Positions 1 through 8,530 of a DNA stretch of 36,806 nt are shown here, piece after piece. How positions within the stretch are numbered: the stretch's first letter is position 1; each line of letters opens with the position of its first letter. The notes beneath the pieces were generated by a model. That model searched no databases. It had not been told where the DNA came from and worked only from the letters and a program-made list of their open reading frames with translations. This stretch comes from Paraburkholderia tagetis (lineage in GTDB: Bacteria > Pseudomonadota > Gammaproteobacteria > Burkholderiales > Burkholderiaceae), in NCBI RefSeq assembly GCF_022213065.1, contig NZ_JAKLJA010000056.1, positions 1 through 36,806 of the forward strand, in the 5' to 3' direction. The position numbers and the translations under genes are program-made.

Positions 1-104
1 ATCGACTGCGGGAAGCCGCCGCCAGACTTGCCGTCACTGAGGAATCCGACGCATAATCCGCTCGTCCTGCCTGGGGGAATTTAGCCGCCCACAAGTGGAG
101 GAGT

Positions 105-1157
105 TTGAGCTGCCCATCGGGGAACAATGAATACATGGCGCGCTCAGGTTTGATTGTTAGTCTACGCATGAATCAGACGGGGGCGCGCACTCACGTGGCT
201 CCTCTCCTGTCACCAGATCAGCCATACTACCCTGATATTGAAGATGCAGCTCGCGACTGGTTGCCATTCACCGTTTACCATGGAAATAACGATGGTCGCA
301 ACGATCAGATTTCTTTCTTGCTGCCTGAGACAAGAGCATTCGTTTCTGACGCTAAATTCGTGGATGATGGAACGCTTGAGATTGTCGTGGCCGGAACGCT
401 GGTTGAACACGTTTCCCTGATCGCAAAGGGCGCATATTGGGAAGGGAAGGCCATTCATCATTTCGACGCGCGAATAGAGGATGGAGCGTGTCGGGTAGCA
501 GTCCCCGCTCATATCGATCGTCTCGACTACTACATCATTGATCAGGATGGCACTTTGTTCGATTTTCATCGCGAGGAGCGCTTTTCCAGCATCTCGTTCG
601 GAAGGAAAACACTCGGGTTAAAGAAACAGCCGCTCAGCGACCAGATCAGGACTGCGTTGCATCAAGGAGAAGGCCAGCGTATCGAATTCAAGCCATTCGC
701 CGATCCGGATCAATCGCTCGGCAGCTCGACTCACAAGACGAAGCTCCGGGAGATAGTAACCACTGTAGTTTCGTTCGCTAACACACAGGGCGGCCATATT
801 TACATCGGAGTTGATGACGATTGCAATCCAGTAGGTGTCAATCAGCAATTGGCGCAATGGGCGAAGGCGCCTGCTAACGGCGTCAGTGTTGATCGGTACC
901 TCGGTGCACTGAAGAGCAAGATCAAGGATCTCGTTCAGGGAGAAGTGGAGCTTCAGCTTTCCTACAGCTACATCGATGAGGCGCTGATAGTGATTGTCGA
1001 AGTTCAGCCTGCCACCCAAATGCCGGTCGCCGTGCAACAGGACGCGCACCTATACGCACGAACTGGGGCAAGCAATCGAAAAGTACCGCCCGGATTGTGG
1101 AGAAGCATATTGGACACGCAGTTGACTGACGAATATGGACTCTCATCGCCACGTTAA
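105..1157 (+). CDS. AlbA_2 (Schlafen-like) putative DNA-binding domain protein
   Basis: The C-terminal half carries an AlbA_2 domain, seen as EGQRIEFK near residue 192 followed by a VVSFANTQGGHIYIGVDDD segment near residues 222-240 and a GVN turn. This is the hallmark of the family of putative nucleic-acid-binding or ATPase-like proteins related to Schlafen. The first ~180 residues form a separate domain that I do not recognise. The frame opens at position 57. The TTG at 105 sits one base behind GGAGGAG (97-103), which is very tight, so an ATG at 135 (residue 11) is an alternative start. It stands alone, followed by an IS. Role unknown; such proteins occur as regulators and in defence-like settings, but nothing here proves either. 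Confidence 0.75.
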   Translation: MSCPSGNNEYMARSGLIVSLRMNQTGARTHVAPLLSPDQPYYPDIEDAARDWLPFTVYHGNNDGRNDQISFLLPETRAFVSDAKFVDDGTLEIVVAGTLVEHVSLIAKGAYWEGKAIHHFDARIEDGACRVAVPAHIDRLDYYIIDQDGTLFDFHREERFSSISFGRKTLGLKKQPLSDQIRTALHQGEGQRIEFKPFADPDQSLGSSTHKTKLREIVTTVVSFANTQGGHIYIGVDDDCNPVGVNQQLAQWAKAPANGVSVDRYLGALKSKIKDLVQGEVELQLSYSYIDEALIVIVEVQPATQMPVAVQQDAHLYARTGASNRKVPPGLWRSILDTQLTDEYGLSSPR

Positions 1158-1427
1158 CTTGCAGTTATATGACTGCCGAAGTCTGCCCGATGCGAAGGCC
1201 TCTAGCGTCACGAACCGCACCTGAGGATGCGCCTGGCAGCCTTCTAAAATCGAATGTCGACGGCTCGTTCGGTTTTTTCGCAAGGACGTTGCAAGGCGGT
1301 ACTCGGCATCGCAGGCGCCGGTGAGCCTCACGGAATGGGGCCGACCCTACAGCCGTAGAACACAATAAATCTGTCAATTCAGAATCCTGCTGAAACCCCC
1401 GCCGCATAACGAAGGCGTTGGGCGGAT
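1158..1427. other. Intergenic stretch left of the insertion sequence
   Basis: I see no supported gene. At 1363-1376 lies CAATAAATCTGTCA, which resembles in reverse orientation the TGACA-N4-TATTG boxes found at both ends of the neighbouring insertion sequence. It may be an outer transposase-binding site or a remnant of an earlier copy. Confidence 0.4.
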
Positions 1428-1475
1428 TGACAAAATTATTGCCACTCACCGGAGAGCGTGCAAAACCTGGGGAGG
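1428..1475. repeat. Left inverted repeat of the ISKra4-like element
   Basis: Starts with TGACAAAATTATTG and ends with CTGGGGAGG. It pairs with 3029-3076 with a few mismatches and one small gap. The shared inner block GAGAGCGTGCAAAA is the best-conserved part. Confidence 0.75.
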
Positions 1476-1563
1476 TTCTCGAGGAGGGACGCTTGTGCTT
1501 GTTGACGCGGTGCGGGTTGAGTTTGGGGTAGGCTGACCGGCCAGGCAACGGTGGGAGCGAACC

Positions 1564-3015
1564 ATGCGGTTGATTATCCAAGCAAGGTTGGCCGACGGAG
1601 ATAGCGCCACGACCGGGGAGGGTGACGAAGTGCTGGCCGTGATTGAGCGCCCTGACTGTAGTCTTGCCGAACTGGGCCTGACTCTCGCGGAAGGCCGATC
1701 GATGTTGGCAAAGGTGCAGGCCGAGCTCATATCGAAACAGGTGCAGTGCTGGATGTCAGGCCAGATCCATTGCCAGAGCTGCGGTGCCGCCTTGCGCCAC
1801 AAGGACAGTCGCTCGACGGTGCTGCGCACTGTGTATGGCAAAGTGACCATGAAGAGTCCGCGGCTATGGTCGTGTGAATGTCAAGGGACCTTGCAGACGG
1901 AGCAGCGTGTAGTGCACCCCTTGTCGAAAGCACTAACCAGACGCGTCACGCCGGAGCTGGAATATCTTGAGGCGAAGTGGGCAGCTCACTTGCCCTACCG
2001 GCAGGCGACAGCCATGCTCACGGAAGTGCTGCCGCTAGAGAAGGGCATCTCGTCGAGTGGCATCCGGGATCGGATTCTTGATCTTGGAAAACAGCTCGAC
2101 GCTGATATAGAGCGCGACATCGCGCAGTTGCCCCAGTCTGTTGCAGACGAACAGGTTCGCGAATGCAGCCATGTCGCCGCTGTGAGCGTCGACTCGGCGT
2201 GGCTGCGCAATTGCGACCCCGGGAGAGCCCCTGGCCGCCATGTGAACATCGTCGCGGGACGAGCGACATTCACCGACGCGCCCCCAAAACTGTATGCGTA
2301 TGTGCACAAGGAGGTCACGTCGGCCGCAGCGCGACTCGACCAATTTCTTCGCCGGATTGGTGTGGCGACCAATGAGCGCGTGACAGTGATCAGCGACGAT
2401 GGTGGTGAATTTGGGAAGACGGTCGAGGGCAGTCAGCTGGCTCGCGGCCGGATTCTCGACTGGTTTCACATCGCGATGAAGTTCCAGGCGGCGGAGCGCT
2501 CCGTGTTCGGCAGCAAGATGATCGACTCGATGGAACGGGAGTCGGTGGAAACAGAGATCATTCACGCGAAATGGTTAGTCTGGCATGGAAAGGGCGGCAA
2601 GGCGTTGGAGCAGATCAAGGCGCTGGACAGCCGGCTCCTGGCGAGGGAGGGACACGAATTCAAAACGCTGTGGTGGAATCTGAACACTGTCTCCAGTTAC
2701 CTGAAGAAGAACGCGGGCACGTTGGTCAACTACGGCGCCCGGCATCGCAAGGGCCTGCCGATCAGCAGCAGCATCGCCGAGTCGGCGGTGAATCAGGTCG
2801 TCAGCTACCGTATGGCCAAGAAGCGACAGATGCGCTGGACGGATGAAGGGGCGCACTGCATGGCGCAGGTCAGGGTTGCGGTTTTGAACGGAGAATTCTC
2901 GCCTCGTCGCATCTCGGCGCTCAAGATTGCCGACATCGATTACGGCAAGTGCATCGGGTCAGTGTCGGCCGGTAGCAGCCGATTTACAGAACATACTGCC
3001 GTAAGCAAGGGATAG
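1564..3015 (+). CDS. ISKra4-family transposase
   Basis: 483 residues, a full-length DDE transposase of the ISKra4 type. Visible features are a zinc-binding CxxC region (CQSCG near residue 71, C-E-C near 105), a first acidic residue in VSVDSAWLR, a second in VISDDGGEFG, the family motif DWFHIAMKF, and the C-terminal SSSIAESAVNQ...MAKKRQMRW block that carries the catalytic Glu. It would cut and paste the surrounding element. No frameshift is visible, so the copy may be active. The ATG at 1564 follows GGTGGGAGCGAACC (GGGAG about 7 bases upstream). Confidence 0.92.
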   Translation: MRLIIQARLADGDSATTGEGDEVLAVIERPDCSLAELGLTLAEGRSMLAKVQAELISKQVQCWMSGQIHCQSCGAALRHKDSRSTVLRTVYGKVTMKSPRLWSCECQGTLQTEQRVVHPLSKALTRRVTPELEYLEAKWAAHLPYRQATAMLTEVLPLEKGISSSGIRDRILDLGKQLDADIERDIAQLPQSVADEQVRECSHVAAVSVDSAWLRNCDPGRAPGRHVNIVAGRATFTDAPPKLYAYVHKEVTSAAARLDQFLRRIGVATNERVTVISDDGGEFGKTVEGSQLARGRILDWFHIAMKFQAAERSVFGSKMIDSMERESVETEIIHAKWLVWHGKGGKALEQIKALDSRLLAREGHEFKTLWWNLNTVSSYLKKNAGTLVNYGARHRKGLPISSSIAESAVNQVVSYRMAKKRQMRWTDEGAHCMAQVRVAVLNGEFSPRRISALKIADIDYGKCIGSVSAGSSRFTEHTAVSKG

Positions 3016-3028
3016 CTGACGAGATCCG

Positions 3029-3105
3029 CCTCCCCAGTTTTTGCACGCTCTCACTCGCCGCACAATAAAACTGTCACTTCGCATGAGATCCCAATAATTT
3101 TGTCA
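3029..3105. repeat. Right end of the ISKra4-like element, two boxes
   Basis: 3029-3076 is the right inverted repeat. It contains CAATAAAACTGTCA at 3063-3076 and is followed 15 bases later by CAATAATTTTGTCA at 3092-3105. The two boxes are direct repeats of one another and look like tandem transposase-binding sites. Confidence 0.65.
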
Positions 3106-3922
3106 ACTTACATAAAAGTCAGCGAATTTCCGCTTAACTGATTGATATTATTGTGGTTTCTCGTCATGCGGAATGCCGGGAGGCTTTCGGCGTAGTTTAC
3201 AACACAACCAGGGCTTCAAAGTGGGTCGACAAATCTTGACGGTCGTCTTCATATGCGCTGGAAGCAACCGGCGAGTGCACTATAGCAAGTTTATGTAATT
3301 AGGAATGCGAATGGTGTATTCAAAAGAAATTTGCGCCACGTAGGCTAGAAAACGCGCATTTTCGTGAGACCGGATGACGCTATCTTCTAGCTTGGCATGC
3401 ACAACGCTTGCTGCGCACAGGCCTAGGGAAATTTCCAACCCACACTATCAATAACGTGGTGCCCGTCGACATTTCGGCGCCCTCGCGGACGGACTTTCGA
3501 GCGGGAAGCTTTCAATTGACGCTACAGTGCGAAAGGTGCGTCGAGAAAAGCACGCGAAACCAGGCAACCCATTGTTTTTTTTGACTTTTGTTCAGATCTG
3601 GGAATGCGTCCGCGCCGATTGACAGTTTTGCTTTCGAAAGAGTGACAAACTTAATATGTTCTACGCAAGGGCGGGCCTCCCTGAGTGATGAGTTCCGACC
3701 TTTCCGCGCCGCTTCAGCGCAATGGTTGATCACCATCATGTGCTCAATCCCACATATTGGGGAAATTCCTGGCCCTCGCGCGGATTTAACAAAGTTAGAA
3801 TCGACCCTCTAAGTTTCATCGGCAGGGCTTCGCGAGGCAGTTTTCGCGGTTGCCTGAAATGCCGACGATCGGCCGCGGTGGCAGCGGCCACGCGCTTGTT
3901 GGTCACCGCATGGAGCCATTTC
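3106..3922. other. Long stretch with no supported gene
   Basis: About 800 bases between the IS and the phasin-like gene. Short open frames exist on both strands, but none has a family signature, a good ribosome binding site or typical codon use. It is locally richer in A+T than the operons further right. Probably decayed DNA. Confidence 0.4.
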
Positions 3923-4450
3923 GTGAGTATTCCTCATCAGAACGCATTTGCCACAAGAGAAGCCTGTGCGACAGCGTTTCCTGTTCTCGCCCGTCTGGCC
4001 GTTGGATTCAGTGAACTCGCGCGACTGAACCTCTCGATGTACGGAGCAGTCCTCGCAGAAGCGCAGAAGAGCCGGGAAAGCGTACTTTCATTGCAGACGT
4101 CCGAGCTGTTTGCCTGGCTCCCGGGCAACCTGATGCTGTCGATTGCGGCGCAGTGGGGCGCGGATACCAGTGCCATGATGGATATGGCGTTGCAGACGAC
4201 AGCAACACTTAACCGGTTTGCCTTTGCTAGCTATGTTGAGACTGTCCAGCACGCGACGGGGATGTGTACCTCGATTCCCAGGAGCGTTCGGGGCGTCGAC
4301 GTCATCGATGTTCACCACTGCGCCGTGGCTGTGACACCCACAACTGTTCGGCATGACATTGCTCTCAAAAATCATCTCGCCAGAGGCACAGCGCCGGCAG
4401 ACAGAGGCGGCGAAGTCCTTCCCGAGGATGTGGCCTGCCGTCCGCAGTGA
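3923..4450 (+). CDS. Phasin-like protein
   Basis: Residues ~20-110 resemble the PHA-granule phasin family (PF09361 type): an amphipathic helical stretch FSELARLNLSMYGAVLAEAQ, then LSLQTSELFAWLPGNL, then another helix. Phasins coat polyhydroxyalkanoate granules. I prefer the GTG at 3923, giving 175 residues. It has GGAG 7 bases upstream and removes an implausible Arg/Ser-rich N-terminus that the frame would otherwise have from 3722. The last ~60 residues do not look phasin-like and may come from a frameshift or degeneration. Confidence 0.5.
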   Translation: MSIPHQNAFATREACATAFPVLARLAVGFSELARLNLSMYGAVLAEAQKSRESVLSLQTSELFAWLPGNLMLSIAAQWGADTSAMMDMALQTTATLNRFAFASYVETVQHATGMCTSIPRSVRGVDVIDVHHCAVAVTPTTVRHDIALKNHLARGTAPADRGGEVLPEDVACRPQ

Positions 4451-4550
4451 TGCTTGTCGGATAGCCGCTGGTTTTCGATCGGGCGGCCGTTCCAATGCGA
4501 CCCTCCGGCAGGAGCCGTTTTTTCTCAACCCCTGATCGAGAGGGAATCTC

Positions 4551-4748
4551 ATGTTGAGTGCCCACGAAATTGCCACGCTGATGCTGGTGAAGGATGCGCC
4601 AGAGCGGATGGACGTGGATCGCATGGAGCTCTGGGCGTTACGTGAGCTCCAGTTGGTGGAGATGGAGCCGCCCGAAGCCGGCCTGCCCATGGCTCGCGTG
4701 ACGCCGCGGGGCGATGCCGTTTTGCGTGCGATAGCCCGGGTGCACTGA
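4551..4748 (+). CDS. Small conserved-looking hypothetical protein
   Basis: 65 residues starting MLSAHEIATLMLVKDAP, preceded by GAGAGGGAATCTC, which gives a good ribosome binding site. The layout of helix, helix, then the strand-like LVEMEPPEAG and VTPRGDAVLRAI suggests a small winged-helix-like fold, but that is only an impression. Function unknown. Codon use is typical of the host, which supports it being real. Confidence 0.55.
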   Translation: MLSAHEIATLMLVKDAPERMDVDRMELWALRELQLVEMEPPEAGLPMARVTPRGDAVLRAIARVH

Positions 4749-5006
4749 CCGGGAGCGATAGTCTGTCACCACGACAGACCGTGTTCGTGGCACGTACCGC
4801 AGGCGGCGTGCCAGCGGAACTTGGAAAGGGTGACCTTGAGCAGGCCAGGCTGGATATCGCTGTCGACATCGCCGTCCGCATGACAGCTTCAGTTGGTAGT
4901 TGGGTGTGTTCACTATCGGTTTGACCGGCCCCAGAGGCTCGGACACCGGCCGGATCCTGGTGGACCGAATCGGCGACTATAACCATGACGATTGGGAGCA
5001 GGGACA

Positions 5007-5252
5007 ATGGCTCAACGGCCTGAGGACATACTGGTGAGCATGCTCAACATTGATGCGGAGATCAGGGGTCGCTTGGTCCGTCTCGCGGAGCTGGAGCGTA
5101 GCGCTGAAGACAGTATGGCACCGTGGCTCAACGAAGCGCGGACCGTCCTGCGAGGGGACATGGCTGTACTGAGAACGCGCCGCGAAGAACATTTTCTCAG
5201 GCTGAATGCTCTGCGTGCGGGTGGCCCGCACGGCCAGCCTCGTCTGGACTAA
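5007..5252 (+). CDS. Small hypothetical protein, helical
   Basis: 81 residues starting MAQRPEDILVSMLNID. I chose the ATG at 5007 over the TTG at 4992 because GGGAGCAGGGAC lies directly upstream. The composition (many Glu, Arg and Leu in heptad-like spacing from residue ~20 to 70) suggests a helical or coiled-coil protein. I do not recognise the family. Confidence 0.55.
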   Translation: MAQRPEDILVSMLNIDAEIRGRLVRLAELERSAEDSMAPWLNEARTVLRGDMAVLRTRREEHFLRLNALRAGGPHGQPRLD

Positions 5253-5378
5253 ATTCGCGCGCCCTTAGCGGAACAAGCAAAGCCCGTCCCGGAACCTTGC
5301 CAGGGCGCTAGTCTCTCAACCCAGGCAAATCCCTTCGCATACCATAAAGGCCAGAGGCTACGGGCCAGCCAGTGTCGA

Positions 5379-5714
5379 TCAGGATGCGAGGCCTCGCAGG
5401 TCGCCGGCGAGGCGAGTGCCGGCAAAGGGATCATTGCGCCAGTCGACGCCGCCGCGTTTGCGCACCACCTGAGCGGCAGTCCCGTTGACTGAAAAATGCT
5501 CAAACGATTGTCCAGCGCTGATTGCCTGTTGAAGCCAGCGCGGGATTTCACCCTTGCCGTCCCAGGTTTCCCCTGAGGCGTTGCGATAACATGCTTCCCT
5601 CTGCCGGCGCTGATCCAATGCGATTGATTTAGCAAGATCGTCGGGCTCGATGCCGAATTCCGACATCCGCCTACGTAGATAACTCACCATGCTTTCCCGC
5701 TTACGCTCGTCCAC
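5379..5714 (-). CDS. H-NS family histone-like DNA-binding protein
   Basis: The C-terminal part matches the H-NS DNA-binding signature: YRNASGETWDGKGEIPRW at residues ~43-60, corresponding to the YRDP..G.TWSGRGR.P.W pattern of betaproteobacterial H-NS proteins. A short helical segment precedes it (YLRRRMSEFGIEPDDLAKSI). The GTG at 5714 gives 111 residues, close to the usual ~100, and has GGAAGGG about 7 bases upstream. The longer frame to 5945 adds residues with no H-NS character. The usual AT-hook Arg is replaced by Lys in DGKGE, so minor-groove binding may be altered. Likely a xenogeneic silencer paralogue. Confidence 0.75.
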   Translation of the reverse strand: MDERKRESMVSYLRRRMSEFGIEPDDLAKSIALDQRRQREACYRNASGETWDGKGEIPRWLQQAISAGQSFEHFSVNGTAAQVVRKRGGVDWRNDPFAGTRLAGDLRGLAS

Positions 5715-6277
5715 CGTTCGTTCCCTTCCATTATCCGTCTCGACTTTGTGCCGCCAACCAGAATAGCGCCAGGCACCATGCCACCCGGACAGGATGCAGA
5801 GGCTCAAAACAGTCCGGCACAATTCCTTAAAGAGTGGCGAAAATTGTAGGGCGTATCCTGCGCGCGGAATATCGCGGATGACCCTAAAGGTGCGATAGCC
5901 GGCGAACCGCGCCGCCAGAAAGACACTGGTAAGTGTTGCTGTCAATCTTCGCGATGCTGTATGCGAATGCGCGAGATTTGCGCGCCCAGGTTGCGCGCCA
6001 AATAGCGACTGTTGCGCTGCTCTGGCGGGTTGTCCGAACGCAACTGCGTAATCCGCCTGATACCTGCGTTACATGTCGCAACATCCGACCGATGTCACCG
6101 GAGCTCGTATCCCCGACGGTGAGAGCGACACGACACACAGGATTTGTTCCAGTGGCCGTTGCGCTTGTGCGGTTCGCTGCTTTCACGGTACGGTTGTGCG
6201 TTCTGGAATTGCGTTAGCCGGCGTTTAGCGGTTGCCGTAATTTGTCAGGCCTTCTTATTCACCAGAGGAAGAATCTC
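5715..6277. other. Intergenic region between divergent H-NS-like and HU genes
   Basis: About 560 bases that should contain the promoters of both divergent nucleoid-protein genes. I could not pick out a convincing -35/-10 pair. Open frames here lack family features. Confidence 0.35.
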
Positions 6278-6562
6278 ATGAACAAACAGGAACTCATTGA
6301 CGCCGTCGCATCGGCTACGGGCTCAAGCAAGGCGATGACCGGTGAGGCAATCGATGCCGTCATTGGCGCGATCACGAATGCCGTGGTCGAGGGAAGGACG
6401 GTGCAACTGATTGGATTTGGCTCCTTCAGCTCAGGCGAACGTGCTGCACGAACGGGCCGCAATCCGGCGACGGGTGAGGAAATCAGCATCGCAGCTGCGA
6501 AGACCGTGAAGTTCACGGCAGGCAAGACGTTCAAGGATGCGGTGAACGGCACCGCCAAATGA
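6278..6562 (+). CDS. HU family DNA-binding protein
   Basis: 94 residues, the normal HU size. It starts MNKQELIDAVASATG and has the DNA-binding arm motif GRNPATGEEI and the C-terminal FTAGKTFKDAVN typical of HU-beta. It bends DNA and compacts the nucleoid as a dimer. The ATG at 6278 is preceded by AGAGGAAGAATCTC, a strong ribosome binding site; an in-frame start at 6242 would add a non-HU leader. This is the first of two HU-type genes in the window. Confidence 0.93.
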   Translation: MNKQELIDAVASATGSSKAMTGEAIDAVIGAITNAVVEGRTVQLIGFGSFSSGERAARTGRNPATGEEISIAAAKTVKFTAGKTFKDAVNGTAK

Positions 6563-7311
6563 GCGTTGCTGGCACCCGGTGATGGCTGCCCGGTTTCATG
6601 ATTAGTGACAGGCGCAGATCGGCGTCAAGCCATCCATCGGCTGGCTCGCATCGACGCCAGGCCTCTGGCTGAAATACACCGCTCCTGCGAGAACCAGCCC
6701 GCGTCGCACGGTGACTCGTATGTGAAACGCGATAGAAGTTCGTGGCTTCCCATATGCTCACAGGCTTCTCATCGCAGGCCATCCGGAAACGAGAAATTAG
6801 GCGCGGTACCGCGTCTCGCTGCTAACACGATGAGGCGCTGCGTGCACAGGTACCGCGCAACACCCAGAAAACACATGCGCTCGTGACCACCGATCACCAA
6901 AGTCGCCCGCGCGATGAGACGCGCCGCGTTCTAGTTCCGGCGGGCACGTCGAGAGTAAGGCCGAAGAGGCAAGGGAGCATTTCGCGAATGCGAACGTAAC
7001 TCAGACGCAGAGGTGTCGTTTGACTCTGCGGTGTGGCAAGTTGTAGCGCCGACGTGAGGAAAGCGGGATCTCGGCTGAAAGGGTGAAACAGCCACGCACT
7101 GGTAACACGACGAAGGCGGCGAAAGGGAGTTATCGGGCCGATCGCTGTCCAATTGCGGTAGACCGTGAGTGTTTCGGTTCTTGCCAGACGGGGCGTGGCG
7201 GCCTTGAAATCTCTCCTCACACATCATTGCGCCTTCAAGAGCTCGCGAAGAATGGACGAGCCAGCCCTAACGCGTTTGGAATCCTTATCATCCTGACGCG
7301 GAGGAATTAGC
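6563..7311. other. Long stretch with no supported gene
   Basis: About 750 bases between the HU gene and the 3' end of the lacI-type gene. A minus-strand frame at 6894-7220 (108 codons) is rich in Arg, Thr and Pro, with no recognisable domain or ribosome binding site. I saw no clear terminator. Confidence 0.4.
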
Positions 7312-8358
7312 CTACTGGGCGAACGCTTTGGGCGCTCGAGTAGGGATCCCAATGCTCGATTCCCGTACAACAAGGCTCGGCTTCACAAGGTACTGAATCG
7401 GTGGTCCGGATACCGATGGCAGCGATGCAATACGGTTCAGCAGTATTTCGCTGGCCTTGGCGCCGAGCCTCTCTGCACCGGCAGACAACGTGGTCAGCGG
7501 CGGATTAGTATGTTCAGCCGCAACCACGTTATCGCAACCCACGACAGCCAGCGCCTTCCCGGCGCGTTTTCCCATGCGGTCGAGTTCATGCAGAACGCCA
7601 ATTGCGACCTGGTCGTTGTAGCAGACCGCTGCTGTTGGCCGATGCTTCATGTCGAAGATGGCGCGAACGGCCTTGCGTCCTCCTTCGGGCGTCAGTTCGA
7701 CATCGACGATCCATTCGTCGGCGACCGCGAGGTCGTGTCTGGCCATTGCGGACAGATAGCCCTGGCGTCGCTCGTTCGCGACTGCATAGCCGGCACGGTT
7801 GCCGACAAACGCGATTCGGGTGTGGCCCTGCTGGATCAGGTGTTCGGTTGCAAGCGCGAAGCCGACGTTGTTGTCGACACCGACCGTGTCGACGTCCGGG
7901 CCCATCGGACGCATCGCGAGCACGAGCGGAATGCCCCACGACGCGATCTCGCTGGGCATATCGTCGGGCGTGCCGAGCGCTGGAGACATGATCAGCCCGG
8001 CGACATTCTGCTCCCGCATCGACTGGAGCACGCGGGTCTGGGTCGCGACGCTTTCAGCCGTGTGGGCCATCAGCGTCGTGTAGCCGGACTGCGCGAGCAC
8101 CCGCTCGATTGCCACCAGCAACTCGACGAAGAAGGGGTTGGTGAGGTCGTTAATGACCATGCCGATCGTTGTGCTGCGACCGCCGCGCAGGTTGGCGGCG
8201 CCGCGGTTATAGACATAGCCGAGCGCGCGCGCGGCCTCGCGGACTTTTTCGGCGGTCTCTGCCTTGATCTTGGGGCTGTGCTGTAACACCAGCGAGACGG
8301 TGGACTTCGATACGCCGGCCGCCGCCGCGATATCCTGGATTGTCGCGCCCGTTTTCAT
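7312..8358 (-). CDS. LacI family transcriptional regulator
   Basis: 348 residues from the ATG at 8358. The N-terminal helix-turn-helix reads TIQDIAAAAGVSKSTVSLVL followed by the hinge region ending ALGYVYN. A periplasmic-binding-like effector domain fills the rest (SPALGT, GVDNNVGFALATEHLI, FVGN). LacI proteins repress sugar or sugar-acid catabolic genes and release on ligand binding. It is divergent from the CoA-transferase operon, and the space between carries four copies of a TTGGAACG-type palindrome, its probable operators, including one 12 bases upstream of its own start (autoregulation). The longer frame to 8406 would translate through that operator, so I prefer 8358. Confidence 0.9.
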   Translation of the reverse strand: MKTGATIQDIAAAAGVSKSTVSLVLQHSPKIKAETAEKVREAARALGYVYNRGAANLRGGRSTTIGMVINDLTNPFFVELLVAIERVLAQSGYTTLMAHTAESVATQTRVLQSMREQNVAGLIMSPALGTPDDMPSEIASWGIPLVLAMRPMGPDVDTVGVDNNVGFALATEHLIQQGHTRIAFVGNRAGYAVANERRQGYLSAMARHDLAVADEWIVDVELTPEGGRKAVRAIFDMKHRPTAAVCYNDQVAIGVLHELDRMGKRAGKALAVVGCDNVVAAEHTNPPLTTLSAGAERLGAKASEILLNRIASLPSVSGPPIQYLVKPSLVVRESSIGIPTRAPKAFAQ

Positions 8359-8370
8359 GTTGCTCTGCAC

Positions 8371-8386
8371 AATTGGATCGTTCCAA
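8371..8386. promoter_or_regulatory. Operator O1 (LacI-type)
   Basis: AATTGGATCGTTCCAA. It is the exact reverse complement of O2 at 8426-8441 over 16 bases. It lies between the lacI-type start codon and the -35 box of the operon, so it could serve autoregulation and looping to O2 (centre distance 55 bp). Confidence 0.75.
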
Positions 8387-8393
8387 AAAGTGT

Positions 8394-8422
8394 TTGACAT
8401 CGCCAATGCAGTCTACTACAGT
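8394..8422 (+). promoter_or_regulatory. Predicted sigma-70 promoter of the catabolic operon
   Basis: TTGACA (8394-8399), a perfect -35 box, is followed by a 17-base spacer and TACAGT (8417-8422), a 4/6 match to the -10 box. Transcription would start around 8428-8430, inside operator O2. Confidence 0.65.
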
Positions 8423-8425
8423 TCG

Positions 8426-8441
8426 TTGGAACGATCCAATT
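8426..8441. promoter_or_regulatory. Operator O2 (LacI-type), overlaps predicted start site
   Basis: TTGGAACGATCCAATT, starting 4 bases after the predicted -10 box. Occupancy here would block initiation directly. Confidence 0.75.
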
Positions 8442-8447
8442 GAGTAA

Positions 8448-8463
8448 TTTGGAACGTTCCAAA
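8448..8463. promoter_or_regulatory. Operator O3 (LacI-type), perfect 16-bp palindrome
   Basis: TTTGGAACGTTCCAAA, centred 22 bp (about two helical turns) downstream of O2, so repressor dimers on O2 and O3 would sit on the same face of the DNA. Confidence 0.75.
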
Positions 8464-8495
8464 AATTCCTGACCAGTACCCAGCAAACCTTTGGT

Positions 8496-8522
8496 ATCGC
8501 AGTTTGGCACCCAGACTGCGAT
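8496..8522 (+). promoter_or_regulatory. 5' UTR stem-loop
   Basis: ATCGCAGT (8496-8503) and ACTGCGAT (8515-8522) form a perfect 8-bp stem with an 11-base loop in the predicted untranslated leader. There is no T-run, so it is not an intrinsic terminator as it stands. Confidence 0.5.
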
Positions 8523-8530
8523 GAATTCAG

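Larger units (their letters stand above)
1428..3105 (+). mobile_element. ISKra4-family insertion sequence
   Basis: A transposase gene (1564-3015) is bracketed by imperfect inverted repeats of about 48 bp at 1428-1475 and 3029-3076. Both read, from the outside in, TGACA-N4-TATTG, then GAGAGCGTGCAAAA and CTGGGGAGG. A second box on the right at 3092-3105 is, on the opposite strand, identical over 14 bases to the left box (TGACAAAATTATTG), so the true right end may be 3076 or 3105. I did not find a convincing target-site duplication, so the boundaries are approximate. Confidence 0.7.

Noticed and set aside
4088..4690. 200-codon minus-strand frame over the phasin-like region
   Set aside because: No recognisable domain, Ser/Arg-rich, no ribosome binding site. 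The plus-strand reading has better support.
6894..7220. 108-codon minus-strand frame in the gap before the lacI-type gene
   Set aside because: No domain, no good start signal and unusual composition. Left as unsupported.
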